Shown here: piece by piece, positions 27,669-37,937 of the stretch | How positions within the stretch are numbered: the stretch's first letter is position 1 | Layout: the number at the start of each line of letters is the position of its first letter | NCBI RefSeq assembly: GCF_000384255.1 | Contig: NZ_KB913035.1 | Coordinates: 2,034,808-2,098,807, forward strand | DNA: 64,000 nt | Direction of reading: 5' to 3' | Source: Methylotenera mobilis 13 | GTDB lineage: Bacteria; Pseudomonadota; Gammaproteobacteria; Burkholderiales; Methylophilaceae | Translations under genes and position numbers: made by a program | Notes under the pieces: generated by a model | Told to the model about the DNA's origin: nothing | Databases searched by the model: none | Seen by the model: the letters and a program-made list of their open reading frames with translations, nothing else

Positions 27669-29402
27669 TCATTCCTGCCCACGTCTCATTGTGCCAGCGT
27701 TATCTGCATTCCCGCCACCAGCACTGATCTTATGATATAGGGCATCGGGAATTGGTTCGCCAAGCAGCGTGTATAAATTAATTAAATTACGGCGATAAAG
27801 TTGGTCAAAGCTGGAAACACTATCTGATGAGTTGTAATCCCCAAACCACCAGAACCAATCAGAACCTTCACAAATAGCTAGTTGACGCTCAACGGCTTCA
27901 AGCTGCTGCTTATTTAAAGCGTTCTTGGCCAGTACTTTGTCATACGTTTTCTTAGCTGCACATAGTAAATCCCAGGCCAAATTCTTATCTTTACTGCCTA
28001 TCCATGTGCTAAAGGTACCGTACACCCAGCTACCTGCTGCAATCTGTGGCAACACCTTTGCAGATAATCCCTCATCTAAGGCATTGTTGGCTTGATACAT
28101 GTCAACAATATCGCTAAAAGTAGTCATGACAATGTCAGGGTGATTTGACAAGGCAGTGTACAACTCACTCAGGAAATAGAAGCCATTATATGGAAAGTAC
28201 TCCCAAGCATTTTCACCATCTAAAATCACACTGACAATCTTAGGGATACTGCTGTGATTATTAGATTGAATTTGCGCTAAGGTCTGGACAAAATCATTGA
28301 CTGCATCGTGCGAATGCATTTTTGCGTATTCAAACCCGATTTTGTCTGATAACTGATCATCTCTAAAAAAGCATAAAATATCATTCTTGCCGTTAGTAAC
28401 ACGGTAAGGCTGATACAAGTAGTCATGCTTATCGTCTGCACTTAATTGCGACTTCAATAAGCTATTTGCTAACACACCTTGCCCAGTAGCTGCCCAATCC
28501 AAATCGTATTCTGCCATTAAAGAAAGAGCCGCATGAGAAACTGCCCCTTCTGCTGGCCACATCCCACGAGGGGTGGCACCAAAATAGTGCTCATGCGCTT
28601 TTTTAGCTGCTGTGATATGCGCAATAGATCGACTCTGCCCTCCTGCATAACCATTACTTTCAGGTAATGGAGCATCAGGCATCGCATCTAAAGTAGATTT
28701 AAAGTCTAAAAGCAAAGGTAATATTGGATGGTAATAAGGTGTGGTAGAAATCTCAATCTGCCCACTTTGCATTAATGCTTTATAACGTGGAATCAAACCA
28801 GAAATGGTCTCTGCAATCACATCATATAATTGCAAACGCTCTTCATAGGTGAATAATACCCCTTTAGTCATCAATGCCTGAACCACAGTATTTGTTCTGC
28901 GTAAGCTTTCACCACACCAAGCCAAATGATACCAAACCAACAAATCGGCTTTATATTGTGCTGATAAGTAGTGAAACTGATCATTGGTCATCATCGGCTC
29001 TACCAACTGATACATATGCAGTAGGCGTTGATAATGCGGGAATGGACTCAACATTTTTTCATGATGACTTTTGAAGCAACTTTGCACAATCAGATGACAT
29101 TCCTCATTACTAATGTCAGTAAGATTTTCTTTCGCTAGCAACGCCAACAATGGGTCACGAATTGTGTTTTGTTTAAACTGCTGAGCGTAATCGTCCAGTT
29201 GTTCTAACAGGATAGGCACAAAGTTAAAACTTACGCGCGCTTTAGGATTCACTTCAAGGTGATACGCCATATCACTGTAATCTTTAATGGCATGCAAATA
29301 TGTCCATGGAAGTACATATTTATTGGTTGCCAAATCCCTGTAATCTGGCTGATGCATATGCCAGTAGAGATTGAGAAATAACTTGGGACGAGCAGTATTC
29401 AC
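27669..29402 (-). CDS. Glycoside hydrolase family 57 (alpha-amylase/glucanotransferase-like)
   Basis: A 577-residue GH57 enzyme. Conserved region 1 is LYWHMHQPDYRD, region 2 GQIEISTTPYYHPILPLLLD, region 3 MWPAEGAVSHAAL with the nucleophile Glu, and region 4 SVILDGENAWEYF with the acid/base Asp. No signal peptide, so it acts on cytoplasmic glucan such as glycogen. Exact specificity within GH57 (amylase, 4-alpha-glucanotransferase or debranching) is not decided by these motifs. The start is GTG at 29402, with AAGG ten bases upstream. It sits between glgC and malQ. Confidence 0.85.
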   Translation of the reverse strand: MNTARPKLFLNLYWHMHQPDYRDLATNKYVLPWTYLHAIKDYSDMAYHLEVNPKARVSFNFVPILLEQLDDYAQQFKQNTIRDPLLALLAKENLTDISNEECHLIVQSCFKSHHEKMLSPFPHYQRLLHMYQLVEPMMTNDQFHYLSAQYKADLLVWYHLAWCGESLRRTNTVVQALMTKGVLFTYEERLQLYDVIAETISGLIPRYKALMQSGQIEISTTPYYHPILPLLLDFKSTLDAMPDAPLPESNGYAGGQSRSIAHITAAKKAHEHYFGATPRGMWPAEGAVSHAALSLMAEYDLDWAATGQGVLANSLLKSQLSADDKHDYLYQPYRVTNGKNDILCFFRDDQLSDKIGFEYAKMHSHDAVNDFVQTLAQIQSNNHSSIPKIVSVILDGENAWEYFPYNGFYFLSELYTALSNHPDIVMTTFSDIVDMYQANNALDEGLSAKVLPQIAAGSWVYGTFSTWIGSKDKNLAWDLLCAAKKTYDKVLAKNALNKQQLEAVERQLAICEGSDWFWWFGDYNSSDSVSSFDQLYRRNLINLYTLLGEPIPDALYHKISAGGGNADNAGTMRRGQE

Positions 29403-29516
29403 TTCAGTGGAACCTTAAACAATTAAAATTAAAACCAACATTACTTCATCAAAGACAGCGTGTAATTAGCTAATATCAAAACACGCTACTTTTAGACACA
29501 TAAAACAACAAATCTT

Positions 29517-30809
29517 TTATACCACACGATATAGATCTTGCCCCAACATATCTGGTGTCACTAACACAATTCCTTTTTCAGACACATAAAAACGTTCAGC
29601 ATCCAAGGCTAGGTCAACCCCAATTTGCATTCCCTCAGGAATCACACAGCCACGATCTACAACAACATTTTTAAGAATGACATTACGATGAATCGTTGCT
29701 TTGGGCAAAATCACAGACCCATCAATATTGGCATAACTATGTACACGTACATCTGAAAACAACACTGTGTTGGTAATACAAGCACCACTAATTAAACAGC
29801 CGCCTGAAACGAGCGAGTCTGTTGCCTTACCAGTACGCCCCTCATCTCTAAACACAAATTTAGCTGGTGGCAGCTGTTCTTGATAAGTCCAAATTGGCCA
29901 CTCTCTGTCATATAAATTGAGCTCAGGAATCACTTTAGTTAATTCCATGTTTGCTTCCCAATAAGCATCAATCGTACCAACATCACGCCAATAATAATTT
30001 CCGTTTTGCGCACCTACGCAACTATCGGTAAATCGATGAGCTTGAATTTTATATTTTTTAATAATGTACGGAATAATGTCGCCGCCAAAATCATGGCTAG
30101 ATTTAGAGTCGCCCGCATCTCGAATCAGTTGCTCGTACAAGAATTTTGCGTTAAACACGTAAATACCCATACTCGCAAAAGCTTTGGTAGGATCACCAGG
30201 CATATGTTTAGGATTAGCAGGTTTCTCAGCAAACTCGACCACTCTGTCAGTATCATCCACCGCCAAGACACCAAAACCTTTAGCATCCTCTAACGGCACA
30301 TTGATGCATGCAACCGTCATATCAGCATTGTTACGTACATGCGTTGCTAACATTTTGCCGTAATCCATTTTATAAATATGGTCGCCAGCAAGAATCAATA
30401 CGTATTCCGCTCCACCTTCACGCAAAATATCTATATTTTGATAAACAGCATCTGCTGTACCTTTATACCACTCTTCAGAAATTCTCTGTTGCGCTGGAAT
30501 AATATTGACGTACTCATTGAACTCGCCGCGTAAGAAACCCCAGCCACGTTGAATGTGCTGAATTAAACTTTGGGCTTTATATTGGGTTGCCACGTTAATG
30601 CGGCGTATACCAGAGTTAACGCAATTTGATAGTGGAAAATCAATAATTCTGAACTTTCCACCGAATTGTACAGCAGGCTTTGCACGCCAATCAGTTAGGC
30701 TTTTTAGACGACTGCCTCGACCACCCGCTAAAATCATCGCGACGGTATTTTTGGTTAAGGTACTAATAAAACGATCTGAATTTTGGTCCGCTTGTCGGGT
30801 TTGCGACAT
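29517..30809 (-). CDS. glgC: Glucose-1-phosphate adenylyltransferase GlgC
   Basis: A 430-residue enzyme that makes ADP-glucose, the committed step of bacterial glycogen synthesis. The nucleotidyltransferase motif [12 protein letters not shown] is followed by the allosteric/substrate stretch [28 protein letters not shown], the adenine loop ([12 protein letters not shown]) and FAEKP (substrate lysine) are present. A left-handed beta-helix domain closes the protein (from about residue 300, [19 protein letters not shown]). AGGAGG lies just before the ATG. It leads the minus-strand run into GH57, malQ and the ROK kinase, divergent from glgB. Confidence 0.95.
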   Translation of the reverse strand: MSQTRQADQNSDRFISTLTKNTVAMILAGGRGSRLKSLTDWRAKPAVQFGGKFRIIDFPLSNCVNSGIRRINVATQYKAQSLIQHIQRGWGFLRGEFNEYVNIIPAQQRISEEWYKGTADAVYQNIDILREGGAEYVLILAGDHIYKMDYGKMLATHVRNNADMTVACINVPLEDAKGFGVLAVDDTDRVVEFAEKPANPKHMPGDPTKAFASMGIYVFNAKFLYEQLIRDAGDSKSSHDFGGDIIPYIIKKYKIQAHRFTDSCVGAQNGNYYWRDVGTIDAYWEANMELTKVIPELNLYDREWPIWTYQEQLPPAKFVFRDEGRTGKATDSLVSGGCLISGACITNTVLFSDVRVHSYANIDGSVILPKATIHRNVILKNVVVDRGCVIPEGMQIGVDLALDAERFYVSEKGIVLVTPDMLGQDLYRVV

Positions 30810-30990
30810 GATGCCCTCCTGAAGTTTGTATAGTTACTTAAATTGCGCTAGCTGGGCTCTCTAGCTTATTTTACGTACGACTGCTGTCGTTTACATTATA
30901 ATCAGCTTAAAGCACTATAATCTAGCTAAATATAGCGCAAAGAACACAAATAAAAGCTAAAAACCTTAAAATTATTAGGGAAGTGATATT
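30810..30990. promoter_or_regulatory. Divergent control region between glgC and glgB
   Basis: This 181-bp gap must carry promoters for both arms of the glycogen block. On the plus strand, two TATAAT hexamers occur at 30897-30902 and 30916-30921. Neither has a well-spaced TTGACA-like partner (TTTACA at 30890 is too near one and slightly too far from the other), so the assignment is tentative. AGGG AAGTGAT just before 30991 is the glgB ribosome site. Confidence 0.35.
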
Positions 30991-33213
30991 TTGGTAAAAT
31001 CTAAATCAATTCAGGCATCATCTAAAGCTCACACCAATGCCCTTCACCGCATATTAGAAGCGCGTCATCACGACCCTTTCAGCTTTTTAGGGCAGCATGT
31101 AATTGAGCTTGATGGCCATCAATCCAATGCTTATCGCACATTTATACCTAACGCCTCTAGCGTTAAACTAAAAGTCGGAAAATCATGGGTAGATTTAGAA
31201 AAAACACATCCTGATGGTCTATTTGAACTTAGCTATGAAAACGCCATTACAACGCCATGCTTGATTCAGGTAACAGCGGGCGACCAAACATACGAAACAC
31301 ACGACCCCTATAGCTTTGGCTCAAGCATCACTCAAGATGAGCTTTACTTATTTGGTGAAGGTCGCTTAAAACTTGCGTACAAAACACTAGGCGCCCAATG
31401 TATGACGCAGGACAAGGTCACTGGCGTACGTTTTGCAGTCTGGGCACCTAATGCTGAACGAGTAAGCGTAATTGGTAGCTTTAACAATTGGGATGGACGC
31501 ATTCACTCGATGCGTACACACGGCTCCAGTGGAGTTTGGGATATATTCATCCCAAACTTAACAACAAGTGACACATACAAGTTTGAAATCAGAAATCGCC
31601 ATACTGGCCATATTTTGGTAAAAACAGACCCTTACGGTTTTGAGTTTGAACCACGCCCCGGTACCGCAACGAAAATCAGCACGACTCACTACCAGTGGGA
31701 AGATAAGCAATGGTTAGAAGCACGCAAAAAACGTGATTGGTTACATGCTCCGTTTAATTGCTACGAAGTGCATCTAGGCTCTTGGCAGCGCAACGACAAA
31801 GGGCACTTTCTCACTTATCGAGAGTTAGCTAAAACGCTGGTACCTCACGTTGCTGCAATGGGCTATACACATGTTGAGTTACTACCTATCTCAGAACACC
31901 CACTCAATGAATCATGGGGATATCAAACCACTGGTTACTTTGGTGTGACTAACAGATTCGGCTCACCTGATGATTTACGATTTTTAATTGATGCGTTTCA
32001 TCAAGCCAATATCGGTGTCATACTAGACTGGGTTCCTGGTCACTTTCCTAAAGATGACTGGGCGCTGGCACGCTTTGATGGCACCGCACTATATGAACAC
32101 GAAGACCCACGACTAGGCGAGCACCAAGACTGGGGTACTTACATTTTTAATTACGGCCGAAATGAAGTCCGTAACTTCTTAATCAGCAATGCTTATTTTT
32201 GGCTTCAAGAATTCCATATCGATGGCTTGCGCGTAGATGCGGTAGCTTCTATGCTTTATCTTGATTACTCACGCAACCCTGGTGAATGGCTACCTAACAA
32301 ATTTGGTGGCAGAGAAAACCTTGATGTCATTGATTTCTTAAAACAACTCAACATCATGGTAGGCGAGGATTTTGCAGGCGTATTAACGATTGCAGAAGAA
32401 TCAACCGCATGGCCAATGGTATCTCGTCCCGTTTACCTAGGCGGGCTTGGTTTTAGCATGAAATGGAATATGGGCTGGATGAATGACACATTGTCCTACA
32501 TCGAAAATGACCCTGTACATCGACGCTACTACCATGACAAACTAACTTTTGGGCAGCTGTATGCTTATTCTGAGAATTTTGTATTACCGTTCTCACATGA
32601 CGAAGTCGTGCATGGTAAAAAATCTTTGCTCGACAAAATGCCAGGTGACTCTTGGCAAAAATTCGCAAACTTACGTTTATTAGCCACCTACCAAATGACC
32701 ACACCAGGTAAAAAACTCAATTTTATGGGTAATGAGTTTGGTCAAGGTCGCGAGTGGAACGTCAACACTAGCTTAGACTGGCACTTATTAAGCGACAGTT
32801 ACACTGGCAGTAAATGGCATCAAGGTATTCAGCAATTACACACAGATTTAAACCGTATGTATAAAGAGGTCAACGCACTACATACACTAGATTTTGAAGT
32901 GCAAGGGTTTGAATGGATTGACTGTCACGATACAGAACAATCAATTATCAGTTATGTAAGACGTGGATTAGACAATAGTTTTGTTATAATAGTGTTGAAT
33001 TTTACGCCTGTGTTACGTAATGAATACCGTATTGGTGTTCCACAAGCTGGTAGTTACTCAGAAATATTTAACAGTGATGCAAGTTGCTACGGCGGCAGTA
33101 ATCAGGGAAATGGCAAGGGTTTACATACCGAAAACATAGCATGGATGCATCATGCACAATCGCTTGTCATCACCCTGCCACCATTGGCTGGTATCGTTTT
33201 AAAAATACAATAA
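30991..33213 (+). CDS. glgB: 1,4-alpha-glucan branching enzyme GlgB
   Basis: A 740-residue GH13 enzyme that introduces alpha-1,6 branches in glycogen. An N-terminal GlgB-type module and a CBM48 (RFAVWAPNAERVSVIGSFNNWDG, about residues 145-170) precede the catalytic barrel. Motifs are ISEHPLNESWGYQ, DWVPGHFPKD, GLRVDAVASMLYLDYSR with the nucleophile Asp, LTIAEEST with the acid/base Glu, and FSHDEVVHGKKSL. The start is TTG at 30991, supported by GGGAAGTGAT upstream and by lack of an early ATG. pgi follows after 27 bp, so the two form an operon. Confidence 0.95.
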   Translation: MVKSKSIQASSKAHTNALHRILEARHHDPFSFLGQHVIELDGHQSNAYRTFIPNASSVKLKVGKSWVDLEKTHPDGLFELSYENAITTPCLIQVTAGDQTYETHDPYSFGSSITQDELYLFGEGRLKLAYKTLGAQCMTQDKVTGVRFAVWAPNAERVSVIGSFNNWDGRIHSMRTHGSSGVWDIFIPNLTTSDTYKFEIRNRHTGHILVKTDPYGFEFEPRPGTATKISTTHYQWEDKQWLEARKKRDWLHAPFNCYEVHLGSWQRNDKGHFLTYRELAKTLVPHVAAMGYTHVELLPISEHPLNESWGYQTTGYFGVTNRFGSPDDLRFLIDAFHQANIGVILDWVPGHFPKDDWALARFDGTALYEHEDPRLGEHQDWGTYIFNYGRNEVRNFLISNAYFWLQEFHIDGLRVDAVASMLYLDYSRNPGEWLPNKFGGRENLDVIDFLKQLNIMVGEDFAGVLTIAEESTAWPMVSRPVYLGGLGFSMKWNMGWMNDTLSYIENDPVHRRYYHDKLTFGQLYAYSENFVLPFSHDEVVHGKKSLLDKMPGDSWQKFANLRLLATYQMTTPGKKLNFMGNEFGQGREWNVNTSLDWHLLSDSYTGSKWHQGIQQLHTDLNRMYKEVNALHTLDFEVQGFEWIDCHDTEQSIISYVRRGLDNSFVIIVLNFTPVLRNEYRIGVPQAGSYSEIFNSDASCYGGSNQGNGKGLHTENIAWMHHAQSLVITLPPLAGIVLKIQ

Positions 33214-33240
33214 CCTATTGAAAATAAAGTACTAAAATAA

Positions 33241-34899
33241 ATGGCTAGACTTAACAAACACCCTGTATGGCAACTACTTTGTCAACATCAACAAAAAATA
33301 GCATCGCTCCATATGCGCGACATATTCGCCAATGATGCAGATCGTTTCACTAAATATAGCCTTAAATTTTCTGACATATTGCTCGATTATTCAAAACACC
33401 GCATCACAGACGAAACGCTACCACTGCTATTCCAAATGGCACGTGAAGCAAAAGTTGAAGAGTGGCGCGATAAAATGTTTGCTGGTGAAAAAATCAATAT
33501 CACCGAAAACAGAGCGGTATTACATACAGCGTTGCGTAACCGTGCCAATACACCAGTGATGGTAGATGGTCATGATGTCATGCCTGATGTTAATGCAGTG
33601 TTAGCGCAAATGCGCCAATTCTCAGACAAAGTAAGAAATGGTACTTGGCTAGGTTACACTGGTAAACGCATTACTGATATTGTGAATATTGGTATTGGTG
33701 GTTCAGACCTTGGTCCAGTCATGGTGTGTGATGCATTAACGCCATACGCCAGCCCCGACCTTAACGTACACTTTGTGTCCAACATTGATGGTGCGCATCT
33801 AATGCGTGCACTGAATGTATGCAATCCAGAAACAACGCTTTTCATTGTTGCTTCAAAAACATTCACTACTCAAGAAACCATGACTAATGCACATTCTGCA
33901 CGTGCATGGTTCTTAAAAGCTGCAAAAGATGAAGCACATGTGCCTAAACACTTCGTAGCGCTCTCTACCAACGCAAAAGCAGTTCAAGATTTCGGTATCG
34001 ACACCGCTAACATGTTTGCATTCTGGGATTGGGTCGGCGGTCGCTATTCTCTATGGTCGGCTATCGGCTTGTCGATTGCCCTTTATGTTGGCATGGATAA
34101 TTTTGAAGACTTACTCACAGGCGCTTTTGAAATGGATGAGCATTTTAAAAATGCCCCATTAGAACAAAACATGCCTGTCATCATGGCCTTAGTGGGTGTT
34201 TGGTATAACAATTTTTTCCATGTAGACTCTCAAGCTATCTTACCTTATGACCAAGGCTTATCTCGCTTCCCAGCTTATTTGCAGCAAGCAGACATGGAAA
34301 GTAATGGTAAGTTTATTTGCCGCGATGGTAGTCGCGTTTCTTACAAAACTGGCCCTGTGGTTTGGGGTGAGGCAGGCACGAATGGCCAACATGCATTTTA
34401 TCAACTGATACACCAAGGCACACAAATCGTGCCGGCTGACTTCTTAATTCCAGTGCATAGTCACTATAAAGTAAGCAGCAATGGTTATGCACACCACAAA
34501 ATACTGCTCGCAAACTTCCTGGCTCAGACACAATCATTGATGTTGGGTAAAACGACAGAACAAGCACGTGCTGAGCTTGAAAAGCAAGGTTTGTCAGGTG
34601 AAGCATTAGAGCAACTATTACCGCACAAAACATTTGAAGGTAATCGTCCTACTACCTCAATCCTGTTTGACAAGTTAACACCAAACACATTGGGTAAGCT
34701 CATTGCACTATACGAGCATAAAATCTTCGTTCAAGGGATTATTTGGGATATCAACAGCTACGATCAATGGGGCGTTGAATACGGCAAGCAAATTGCACAG
34801 CAAATTTTGCCGCAACTCACCAACGATGAAGTGGTAGGTAATTACGACAGCTCAACTAATGGTTTGATTAATTACACTAAAGCCCTTAAACCTGACTAA
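33241..34899 (+). CDS. pgi: Glucose-6-phosphate isomerase Pgi
   Basis: A 552-residue long-form isomerase interconverting glucose-6-P and fructose-6-P. Motifs are [59 protein letters not shown] and the catalytic segment [16 protein letters not shown]. The late [11 protein letters not shown] motif is also present. It is encoded 27 bp after glgB and ahead of a strong terminator. In a C1-assimilating cell it would link fructose-6-P from the assimilation cycle to glycogen synthesis, an inference from the suggested lineage. Confidence 0.96.
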   Translation: MARLNKHPVWQLLCQHQQKIASLHMRDIFANDADRFTKYSLKFSDILLDYSKHRITDETLPLLFQMAREAKVEEWRDKMFAGEKINITENRAVLHTALRNRANTPVMVDGHDVMPDVNAVLAQMRQFSDKVRNGTWLGYTGKRITDIVNIGIGGSDLGPVMVCDALTPYASPDLNVHFVSNIDGAHLMRALNVCNPETTLFIVASKTFTTQETMTNAHSARAWFLKAAKDEAHVPKHFVALSTNAKAVQDFGIDTANMFAFWDWVGGRYSLWSAIGLSIALYVGMDNFEDLLTGAFEMDEHFKNAPLEQNMPVIMALVGVWYNNFFHVDSQAILPYDQGLSRFPAYLQQADMESNGKFICRDGSRVSYKTGPVVWGEAGTNGQHAFYQLIHQGTQIVPADFLIPVHSHYKVSSNGYAHHKILLANFLAQTQSLMLGKTTEQARAELEKQGLSGEALEQLLPHKTFEGNRPTTSILFDKLTPNTLGKLIALYEHKIFVQGIIWDINSYDQWGVEYGKQIAQQILPQLTNDEVVGNYDSSTNGLINYTKALKPD

Positions 34900-34964
34900 A
34901 CTTAACTTGATTAAGCTATAAAACAGATTAGTGATTACTTTAGCTTGATTTTATTTGCTATGAT

Positions 34965-34997
34965 AAAAGCCCAATGACTGATGTTGTTGGGCTTTTT
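34965..34997 (+). terminator. Rho-independent terminator after pgi
   Basis: AAAAGCCCAA (34965-34974) pairs with TTGGGCTTTT (from 34987), and the stem runs directly into TTTTT. It closes the glgB-pgi operon. Confidence 0.8.
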
Positions 34998-35058
34998 GTT
35001 ATCTAGAATCAACCCCTCTTAACCATCAAACCTACTGAGCAGACTACTTGAGAAAATT

Positions 35059-35868
35059 ATGGCAAATCTTGATAAATATCGTGTGAACCCTAAAAAATTC
35101 TCACTCAAAGATTTTGATACTAAAGACAAAACTGAGCGCAACGGAAGCAAAGAAGAGAACGAAGCCGCACTCTATGAATTGGCAACCGAAATTAATGCAT
35201 TGCAGGATATCCTTCATGCTGAAGGCAAAAAGAAAGTACTACTCATTCTGCAAGGCATGGACACTAGCGGAAAAGATGGCACAGTGCGCCATGTATTCAA
35301 AGAAACGGACCCTCTTGGTATTCGCTTAGCTAGCTTTAAAGCACCCAGTGGTGAAGAGCTTGCTCATGATTACCTATGGCGTGTTCATCAGCAGGTACCT
35401 AAAGCTGGCGAGCTAGTCATTTTCAATCGTAGCCATTATGAAGACGTACTCATCGTTAAAGTACACAATTGGATTGATGAAGCAGAGTGTAAACGTAGAT
35501 ATGCTCAAATCAATGATTTTGAACGCTTACTGACCGAAACCGGCACGACCATCATTAAGTGTTTCTTACATATCTCAAAGCAGGAACAAAAAAAGCGCCT
35601 GCAAGAGCGCCTGGACAACCCGGATAAAACTTGGAAATTCAATCCTGGTGATTTAGAAGAACGCAAACTATGGCCCGACTATACCGACGCCTATGAGCAA
35701 GCGATCAAAGCGACATCAACCGTACACGCGCCTTGGTATATTGTACCAGCAGATTCAAAGACCAACCGAAATCTGCTGATTTCCAGACTATTACTCAATA
35801 CACTCAAAAAAATGAATTTGAATTACCCTCCAGTACCAGAGGCATTCAAATCCATTGTGATTGATTAA
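35059..35868 (+). CDS. ppk2: Polyphosphate kinase 2 family protein
   Basis: A 269-residue single-domain PPK2 that transfers phosphate between polyphosphate and nucleoside mono- or diphosphates. The P-loop region reads LQGMDTSGKDGTVRHVF, the lid contains FNRSHYEDVLIVKVHNW, and Walker B-like FLHISKQEQ and KFNPGDLEERKLWPDY follow. The length and the KFNPGDLEER motif fit the one-domain classes; class I versus class III cannot be decided by eye. Its stop codon overlaps that of sppA on the other strand in a shared TTAA. Confidence 0.9.
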   Translation: MANLDKYRVNPKKFSLKDFDTKDKTERNGSKEENEAALYELATEINALQDILHAEGKKKVLLILQGMDTSGKDGTVRHVFKETDPLGIRLASFKAPSGEELAHDYLWRVHQQVPKAGELVIFNRSHYEDVLIVKVHNWIDEAECKRRYAQINDFERLLTETGTTIIKCFLHISKQEQKKRLQERLDNPDKTWKFNPGDLEERKLWPDYTDAYEQAIKATSTVHAPWYIVPADSKTNRNLLISRLLLNTLKKMNLNYPPVPEAFKSIVID

Positions 35869-36875
35869 CGTAATCTAATTTCACCTGAATCAACAAGCTG
35901 CCTTGAAATCACTTCGCCTATTGCAGTGCTTACACTAGCACCAATACGTTTAGCAATGCGGCTTGCCAAATCATCTTGATAAGTAAAGTCTACAATTTCT
36001 TCCTGCTTGATGACTTCTCGTGCAACATAATCTGCACTACCCACAGCATCGGCCAAACCGATTTTGATACTCTGTTCACCACTCCAGAATAAGCCACTGA
36101 ACGTTTCTGGTGTCTCTTTCAATCGCGAACCTCTGCCTTGACGCACCACTGTTTTGAATTGCTCATGAATTTCATCTAGCATCGCTTGAGCTAACTCCTG
36201 ATGTTTAGGATTCACTGGTGAAAATGGATCTAACATGGCTTTATTTTCACCTGCGGTCATCAATCGGCGCTCTACACCGACCTTCTTCATCGCCTCAGTA
36301 AAACCGTAGCCATCCATTAAAACGCCAATCGATCCAACTATACTGGCTTTATCCACATAAATTTTATCGGCTGCGGCAGCAATATAATATCCACCAGATG
36401 CACAAATGTCCTCAACTACTGCATATACAGGAATCTTAGGATGTAATTTCTTCTGCCTTCTAATCTCGTCATTGATAATCCCGGCTTGAACTGGGCTACC
36501 ACCTGGGCTGTTGATTCTTAAAATAATCCCTTTTGTGCCCTTACTCTCGTATGCATCATTCAAACTAGCCATCACTGCATCGGCTGTAACCTCACCACCA
36601 GCTTGAATAACACCATTAATTTCGATTAAGGCAGTATGTTCATCAAAGGTTTTTTTCTCATCGCCGAAGACACCAAGTAACATGAGCAATAAAATTAGCA
36701 GATAAGTAAATGTGAGTCCTTTAAAAAAAGTACTCCAACGACGTGCCGTTTTTTGTTCAGTGAGCGCCGCTGTTGCCAACTTCTCTATCACGTTACGTTG
36801 CCAAGTAGCATCTTCCGCCACCGTGGGCTTGGTGCCTTCATTGGTGTCTACCGTTTGTTGATTTTGTTCAGTCAT
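35865..36875 (-). CDS. sppA: Signal peptide peptidase SppA-type S49 serine protease
   Basis: A 336-residue inner-membrane protease that digests cleaved signal peptides. A cytoplasmic head of about 45 residues is followed by one transmembrane helix (TFTYLLILLLMLLGVFG). The S49 core has LRINSPGGSP, the catalytic Ser in CASGGYYIAAAADKIY and SIVGSIGVLMDGYGF, followed by KKVGVER, the likely region of the catalytic Lys. It is the single-domain form, about half of E. coli SppA. It is last in the rluC-HAD-Rieske-sppA operon (27 bp after the Rieske gene). Confidence 0.92.
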   Translation of the reverse strand: MTEQNQQTVDTNEGTKPTVAEDATWQRNVIEKLATAALTEQKTARRWSTFFKGLTFTYLLILLLMLLGVFGDEKKTFDEHTALIEINGVIQAGGEVTADAVMASLNDAYESKGTKGIILRINSPGGSPVQAGIINDEIRRQKKLHPKIPVYAVVEDICASGGYYIAAAADKIYVDKASIVGSIGVLMDGYGFTEAMKKVGVERRLMTAGENKAMLDPFSPVNPKHQELAQAMLDEIHEQFKTVVRQGRGSRLKETPETFSGLFWSGEQSIKIGLADAVGSADYVAREVIKQEEIVDFTYQDDLASRIAKRIGASVSTAIGEVISRQLVDSGEIRLR

Positions 36876-36902
36876 TTTTAATTCACCTGTGTTTTATTTT
36901 AT

Positions 36903-37265
36903 TTAGGTTATAGACGCTATATTGATAATAATTTCTTTATTTTGTTCAATTAATTCAATGGGCTTTAAGCGCTTGCCTTTACATGGCCCCATGACACAAA
37001 AACCATTATCAGGACGATAATGTGCCCCATGTGTTGCACAGATGAGATAGTCACCTTGCGAAGTAAAAAACTCGCCTTCGTTCCAATCCAACTCCACAGA
37101 CACATGCGCACATTGATTAACATATGCATAAGGCTGCTGATTAAACCTGACCACAAATCCTGTTGCAAACTCACCTAATTTAACAAGAGGGAACCTAACA
37201 CCTTTACCACCCTCTTGCACAGCTGAACTTTCAATCACAATCTTATCTTGCTCAATATGCATCAT
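36903..37265 (-). CDS. Rieske [2Fe-2S] ferredoxin-like protein
   Basis: A 120-residue protein with the Rieske cluster ligands as C52-A-H54 (NQCAHVSVEL) and C76-A-T-H79 (ICATHGAHYRPD). It is soluble and stands alone without an oxygenase partner. It lies 9 bp after the HAD phosphatase gene in the rluC-sppA operon, an arrangement common in Betaproteobacteria. Its electron partner is unknown. Confidence 0.9.
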   Translation of the reverse strand: MMHIEQDKIVIESSAVQEGGKGVRFPLVKLGEFATGFVVRFNQQPYAYVNQCAHVSVELDWNEGEFFTSQGDYLICATHGAHYRPDNGFCVMGPCKGKRLKPIELIEQNKEIIINIASIT

Positions 37266-37274
37266 GAAGACTTC

Positions 37275-37931
37275 CTATGCGTGCGTCAGCAGCCATTGAC
37301 TCAAATTAGAAAAACTATCAAATTGCTCAATTGGACTTAAATGCTGCCATTGTTCTGCAGGTTGGGCACCATAAGTGACACCGATAGCACTCACACCGGC
37401 GTTTTTAGCCATTTGTAAATCATAACTGGTATCGCCAATCATCAAAGTACGTTCAGGCAATACAACTAAGTGATCCATTAACTCATCAAGCATTTGTGGG
37501 TGCGGCTTTGAAAAGCACTCATCCACAGTACGCGTCGCATGAAACTGCCGACCTAAGCCAGAATGCTCTAATGCTAAGTTAAGTCCTCTACGCCCTTTAC
37601 CTGTTGCAACTGCTAATTTAAAACCACGTTTATTTAACTCAACAATGGTGTCTGCCGCGCCAGTAAACAAGACTATCTCGCTCTCTTCCGCATAATAATT
37701 AGCGTTATATTGTGCAGCAAGTGCCTGGGCCTGCGTAACAGGAATATCCCCATATAAAGCATGAATAGACTCACGTAGACCAAGACCAATAATACTGCTC
37801 GCAGCTTCACGTGTAATGGTCGGCAAACCGACCTGTTCTGCCGCTTTTAAAATGGCATTTACTATCATCCCTGTAGAATCGGCTAAGGTACCATCCCAAT
37901 CCCACACAATTAAATCAAACTTCTTTGGCAT
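37275..37931 (-). CDS. HAD-family phosphatase (phosphoglycolate phosphatase-like)
   Basis: A 218-residue HAD subfamily IA hydrolase with a small helical cap. Motif I is VWDWDGTLADSTG (nucleophile Asp), motif II VATGKGRRG, motif III Lys in FSKPHPQML, and motif IV MIGDTSYDLQMAKNAG. The substrate is not certain: Gph-like enzymes take 2-phosphoglycolate, but this operon position (directly after rluC, 6 bp) holds an uncharacterised HAD protein in many Betaproteobacteria. Confidence 0.88.
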   Translation of the reverse strand: MPKKFDLIVWDWDGTLADSTGMIVNAILKAAEQVGLPTITREAASSIIGLGLRESIHALYGDIPVTQAQALAAQYNANYYAEESEIVLFTGAADTIVELNKRGFKLAVATGKGRRGLNLALEHSGLGRQFHATRTVDECFSKPHPQMLDELMDHLVVLPERTLMIGDTSYDLQMAKNAGVSAIGVTYGAQPAEQWQHLSPIEQFDSFSNLSQWLLTHA

Positions 37932-37937
37932 TACAAA

